Shown here in pieces: positions 62,247-64,000 of a stretch of 64,000 nucleotides of DNA. The notes beneath the pieces are model-generated. The model had not been told where the DNA came from, made no database searches, and saw only the letters and a program-made list of their open reading frames with translations. The DNA is from Verrucomicrobiaceae bacterium. Its GTDB lineage: Bacteria > Verrucomicrobiota > Verrucomicrobiia > Verrucomicrobiales > Verrucomicrobiaceae. The number at the start of each line of letters is the position of its first letter. The first letter of the stretch is position 1. The position numbers and the translations under genes were made by a program. Location: positions 1-64,000 of the forward strand of contig JAGKWZ010000016.1 of the NCBI GenBank assembly GCA_021151605.1, in the 5' to 3' direction.

Positions 62247-63281
62247 ATGAATGAAGTTGCTCCTGATATATCCGATCTCGTGCTTGCTGCGGAAAGACAA
62301 TCCAAAGCAGATGTCGGCGATGATCTTCGAAAAGCATTATCTCGGCTTCTAGAGGATCAGGACACAAGCCGGGAGGCACTCATAATTACGATAGCCGAAG
62401 TTTTACCCAGTATCACCTCTGGACATGGAGCAGGCACTGTTGCGGTTTGGTTAGGAGCCCAAGTAGAGCACGGTTACGATCCAAAGCTTTCAGCCGAGGC
62501 AGTTCGAAAAACTTGGCTGCGTTGGTCGCGAACTATCAAGACTGAGGATGCTGCCCAGCAGGCTATTGGTCCAGAGGGTGCGTTTTATGCGATTGAAGAT
62601 TGTTCACGATCTCTTGTGTCACACTGCTCTGCCGATGACCAAATCCTTTCACGCCTTCAATGTGATCAAGAGTTTCGAGGGGAAGTTGCACGTCTAATTG
62701 ATGATTCGTCAGGCGCTGCATGGTTGGACCAACTATTGAAACAGACCAGTGGAGAACTTCTCGTCCTAGACATGATGAATAAGCGTGGAGCCGTGCTCTG
62801 TTATCGCCACCTGTCGAATTGTTTTCACTTGTTCACTTTGTTACAGGGGGCTTTGAAACATTGGCTGCCTCTGGACAAGCGCCCTACGCAATCTGTATTG
62901 AATCGTGCATCCGTAGCGAGCGACGAAAGCACTACCGATTTTGCGCGATGGCACTTTCAGCAGCCACTAGGAGTTACACCCAATCTGGCTTGCTCTGTGT
63001 GGGGGGAGGGGCATCTTGATGAGATTCAATCCGTTGATGGCCAGCGTGTTGTTACCCTTTGGCCTATTCTACTAAAGAGCCGCAGTTGGGATGATGGTTT
63101 TTTCACGCCGCTACTCTGCAGAAGACCTCCCACCGTCGAAGTAATTCGCGAACTCGATTTAATGGAATTTAATTCATGGTGGGAGCGATTAGCTCAGATA
63201 TCTCCCAAAGAACCTATCAAATCAGAGGCTGAACCATCAAACTCCATCAAGTATCCGTGGTGGATGTTCTGGCGAAAATGA
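62247..63281 (+). CDS. Orphan protein of unknown function
   Basis: 344 residues, soluble. Base composition is clearly lower in GC than both neighbours. The N-terminal 60 residues are helical (LVLAAERQSKADVGDDLRKALSRLL), the centre has FYAIEDCSRSLVSHCS and the C-terminus ends in an aromatic PWWMFWRK. No domain recognised. Inserted between the phosphoesterase gene and the DUF1501 gene; probably acquired. Confidence 0.6.
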   Translation: MNEVAPDISDLVLAAERQSKADVGDDLRKALSRLLEDQDTSREALIITIAEVLPSITSGHGAGTVAVWLGAQVEHGYDPKLSAEAVRKTWLRWSRTIKTEDAAQQAIGPEGAFYAIEDCSRSLVSHCSADDQILSRLQCDQEFRGEVARLIDDSSGAAWLDQLLKQTSGELLVLDMMNKRGAVLCYRHLSNCFHLFTLLQGALKHWLPLDKRPTQSVLNRASVASDESTTDFARWHFQQPLGVTPNLACSVWGEGHLDEIQSVDGQRVVTLWPILLKSRSWDDGFFTPLLCRRPPTVEVIRELDLMEFNSWWERLAQISPKEPIKSEAEPSNSIKYPWWMFWRK

Positions 63282-63363
63282 CCTGCTTTCGAGTTCCGTA
63301 GAATGAAGTGGTTTCAAAAGTCTTACCGCAAGATCACCACCTCTTCATCGTAGGTTTGCCTGA

Positions 63364-64000
63364 ATGGCTTCCCAGCTTCCAGAGATTCGCCTGACAAGGC
63401 GCAGCGTGCTTCATGCCGGCGGCATGGGGATGCTGAATTTTGGACTGAGTCAGCTCTCGGCACTCGGTGCTCCATCCAAGCCCAGCAGCATCGGTTTGGG
63501 CAAGGCGAAGTCGGTGATCCTGATCTTCAACGGCGGCGCGCCGAGTCATATCGACCTCTGGGACCCGAAGCCGGACGCGCCTTCAGAGATTCGCGGCGAG
63601 TTCAAGACGATCAAAACCAACGTTCCCGGCATCCACATCACGGAGTTGCTGCCGCAGATGGCAAAGCGCATGGACAAGCTGGCGCTGATCCGCAGCGTGC
63701 ATCACGGGCATAGCAGCCACAATGGTGGCATGCATTGGGCCACGACGGGCAGGCCGTATCGCGTGGACAGCACGCTGATTAACCCGAGTCCGACCGATCT
63801 CCCCGGTGTTGGCACCCTCTGCGGCTGGCTGGCGCAGCGCGATGGTTTTAGCAAAGGCGTGCCGCCGTATGTGATCACGCCTTTCCCGCACTGCGACAGT
63901 AAAGTGTACCTCACGCCGGGGCAGTTCGGCGGTTGTCTGGGCAAACGCTACGACCCCTACGTGCTCGATGATGACCCGAACGCAGCCAGCTTCCGCGTGC
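63364..64000 (+). CDS. DUF1501 protein, N-terminal part
   Basis: The frame is open from ATG 63364 to the right edge (212 codons), so the gene continues outside. The N-terminus is Tat-like (LTRRSVLHAGGMGMLNFGLSQL), then AKSVILIFNGGAPSHIDLWDPKPDAPSEIRGEFK and IRSVHHGHSSHNGGMHWATTGRP, the start of the DUF1501 core with its Asp/His residues. It is the second DUF1501 gene in the window. Confidence 0.92.
   Translation, partial: MASQLPEIRLTRRSVLHAGGMGMLNFGLSQLSALGAPSKPSSIGLGKAKSVILIFNGGAPSHIDLWDPKPDAPSEIRGEFKTIKTNVPGIHITELLPQMAKRMDKLALIRSVHHGHSSHNGGMHWATTGRPYRVDSTLINPSPTDLPGVGTLCGWLAQRDGFSKGVPPYVITPFPHCDSKVYLTPGQFGGCLGKRYDPYVLDDDPNAASFRV

Noticed and set aside
1..64000. Bacterial tubulin genes (known from Prosthecobacter)
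   Set aside because: No GGGTGS-type tubulin motif was seen in the translated frames.

Overview
The window is a high-GC bacterial chromosome segment that looks like Verrucomicrobiota, most likely a Prosthecobacter-like member of the Verrucomicrobiaceae. The evidence is the gene content: large secreted planctomycete/verrucomicrobial-type cytochrome families (DUF1592/1588/1585, DUF1549/1553) paired with Tat-exported DUF1552 and DUF1501 proteins, a DUF6807 protein, SHD1-type secreted proteins and a huge subtilase with Ig-like tail. No rRNA, tRNA or CRISPR array was recognised.

Layout. 1-8.9 kb: end of an alpha/beta hydrolase, a DUF1552 gene and a giant DUF1592-family cytochrome gene. This pair is split by an antisense GxxExxY gene that has a palindromic repeat on each side. 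Then come a decayed group II intron maturase fragment and an SGNH hydrolase. 9-15.3 kb: cell-wall enzymes (DD-carboxypeptidase, amidase), a secreted propeller-like protein, a SOUL protein, DUF6807, an ovothiol-type methyltransferase and an M29-like peptidase. 15.5-22 kb: an ECF sigma/anti-sigma operon, small envelope proteins, SecG with a strong terminator, an M23 peptidase and an SNase-like protein. 22-30.5 kb: a ceramidase-like protein, an acyl-CoA synthetase, an SHD1 protein, MutS and an ankyrin protein. 31-37.5 kb: a CpxRA-like two-component system and a 1418-residue subtilase. 37.5-42.5 kb: metabolic genes (acetyl esterase-like, DUF480, CysE/EpsC) and a truncated SprT.

42.5-48.2 kb is accessory DNA and the most unusual part. 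Five co-oriented small ORFs are each followed by a recombination site of about 93 bp with the architecture of integron attC sites (inverse and core site ends, paired L boxes with an unpaired base). A sixth, differently built site precedes the first ORF. This is an integron cassette array without an integrase in the window. One cassette encodes an Imm22-like immunity protein and one a DUF2695 protein. The array is flanked by a large inverted repeat and by 42-bp tandem palindromic repeats.

48.2-64 kb: an orphan Opp/Dpp-type permease pair, a secreted protein, a CPXCG protein, a Ser/Thr kinase fused to a response-regulator receiver, then a DUF1501 and DUF1549/1553 pair. A two-gene ATPase plus HNH nuclease module resembling the Septu anti-phage system (PtuA-PtuB) sits, same strand and almost without spacers, between the two members of that pair. 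A DMFase-like protein, a phosphoesterase, an orphan AT-richer gene and a DUF1501 gene running off the end complete the window.

A second theme is that at least three unrelated palindromic repeat families sit in frame inside large secreted-protein genes (6.6, 59.1 and 60.7 kb), and a tandem repeat lies inside MutS. These repeats contribute translated linkers, and at 2.9 kb one copy obscures a start codon and signal peptide.
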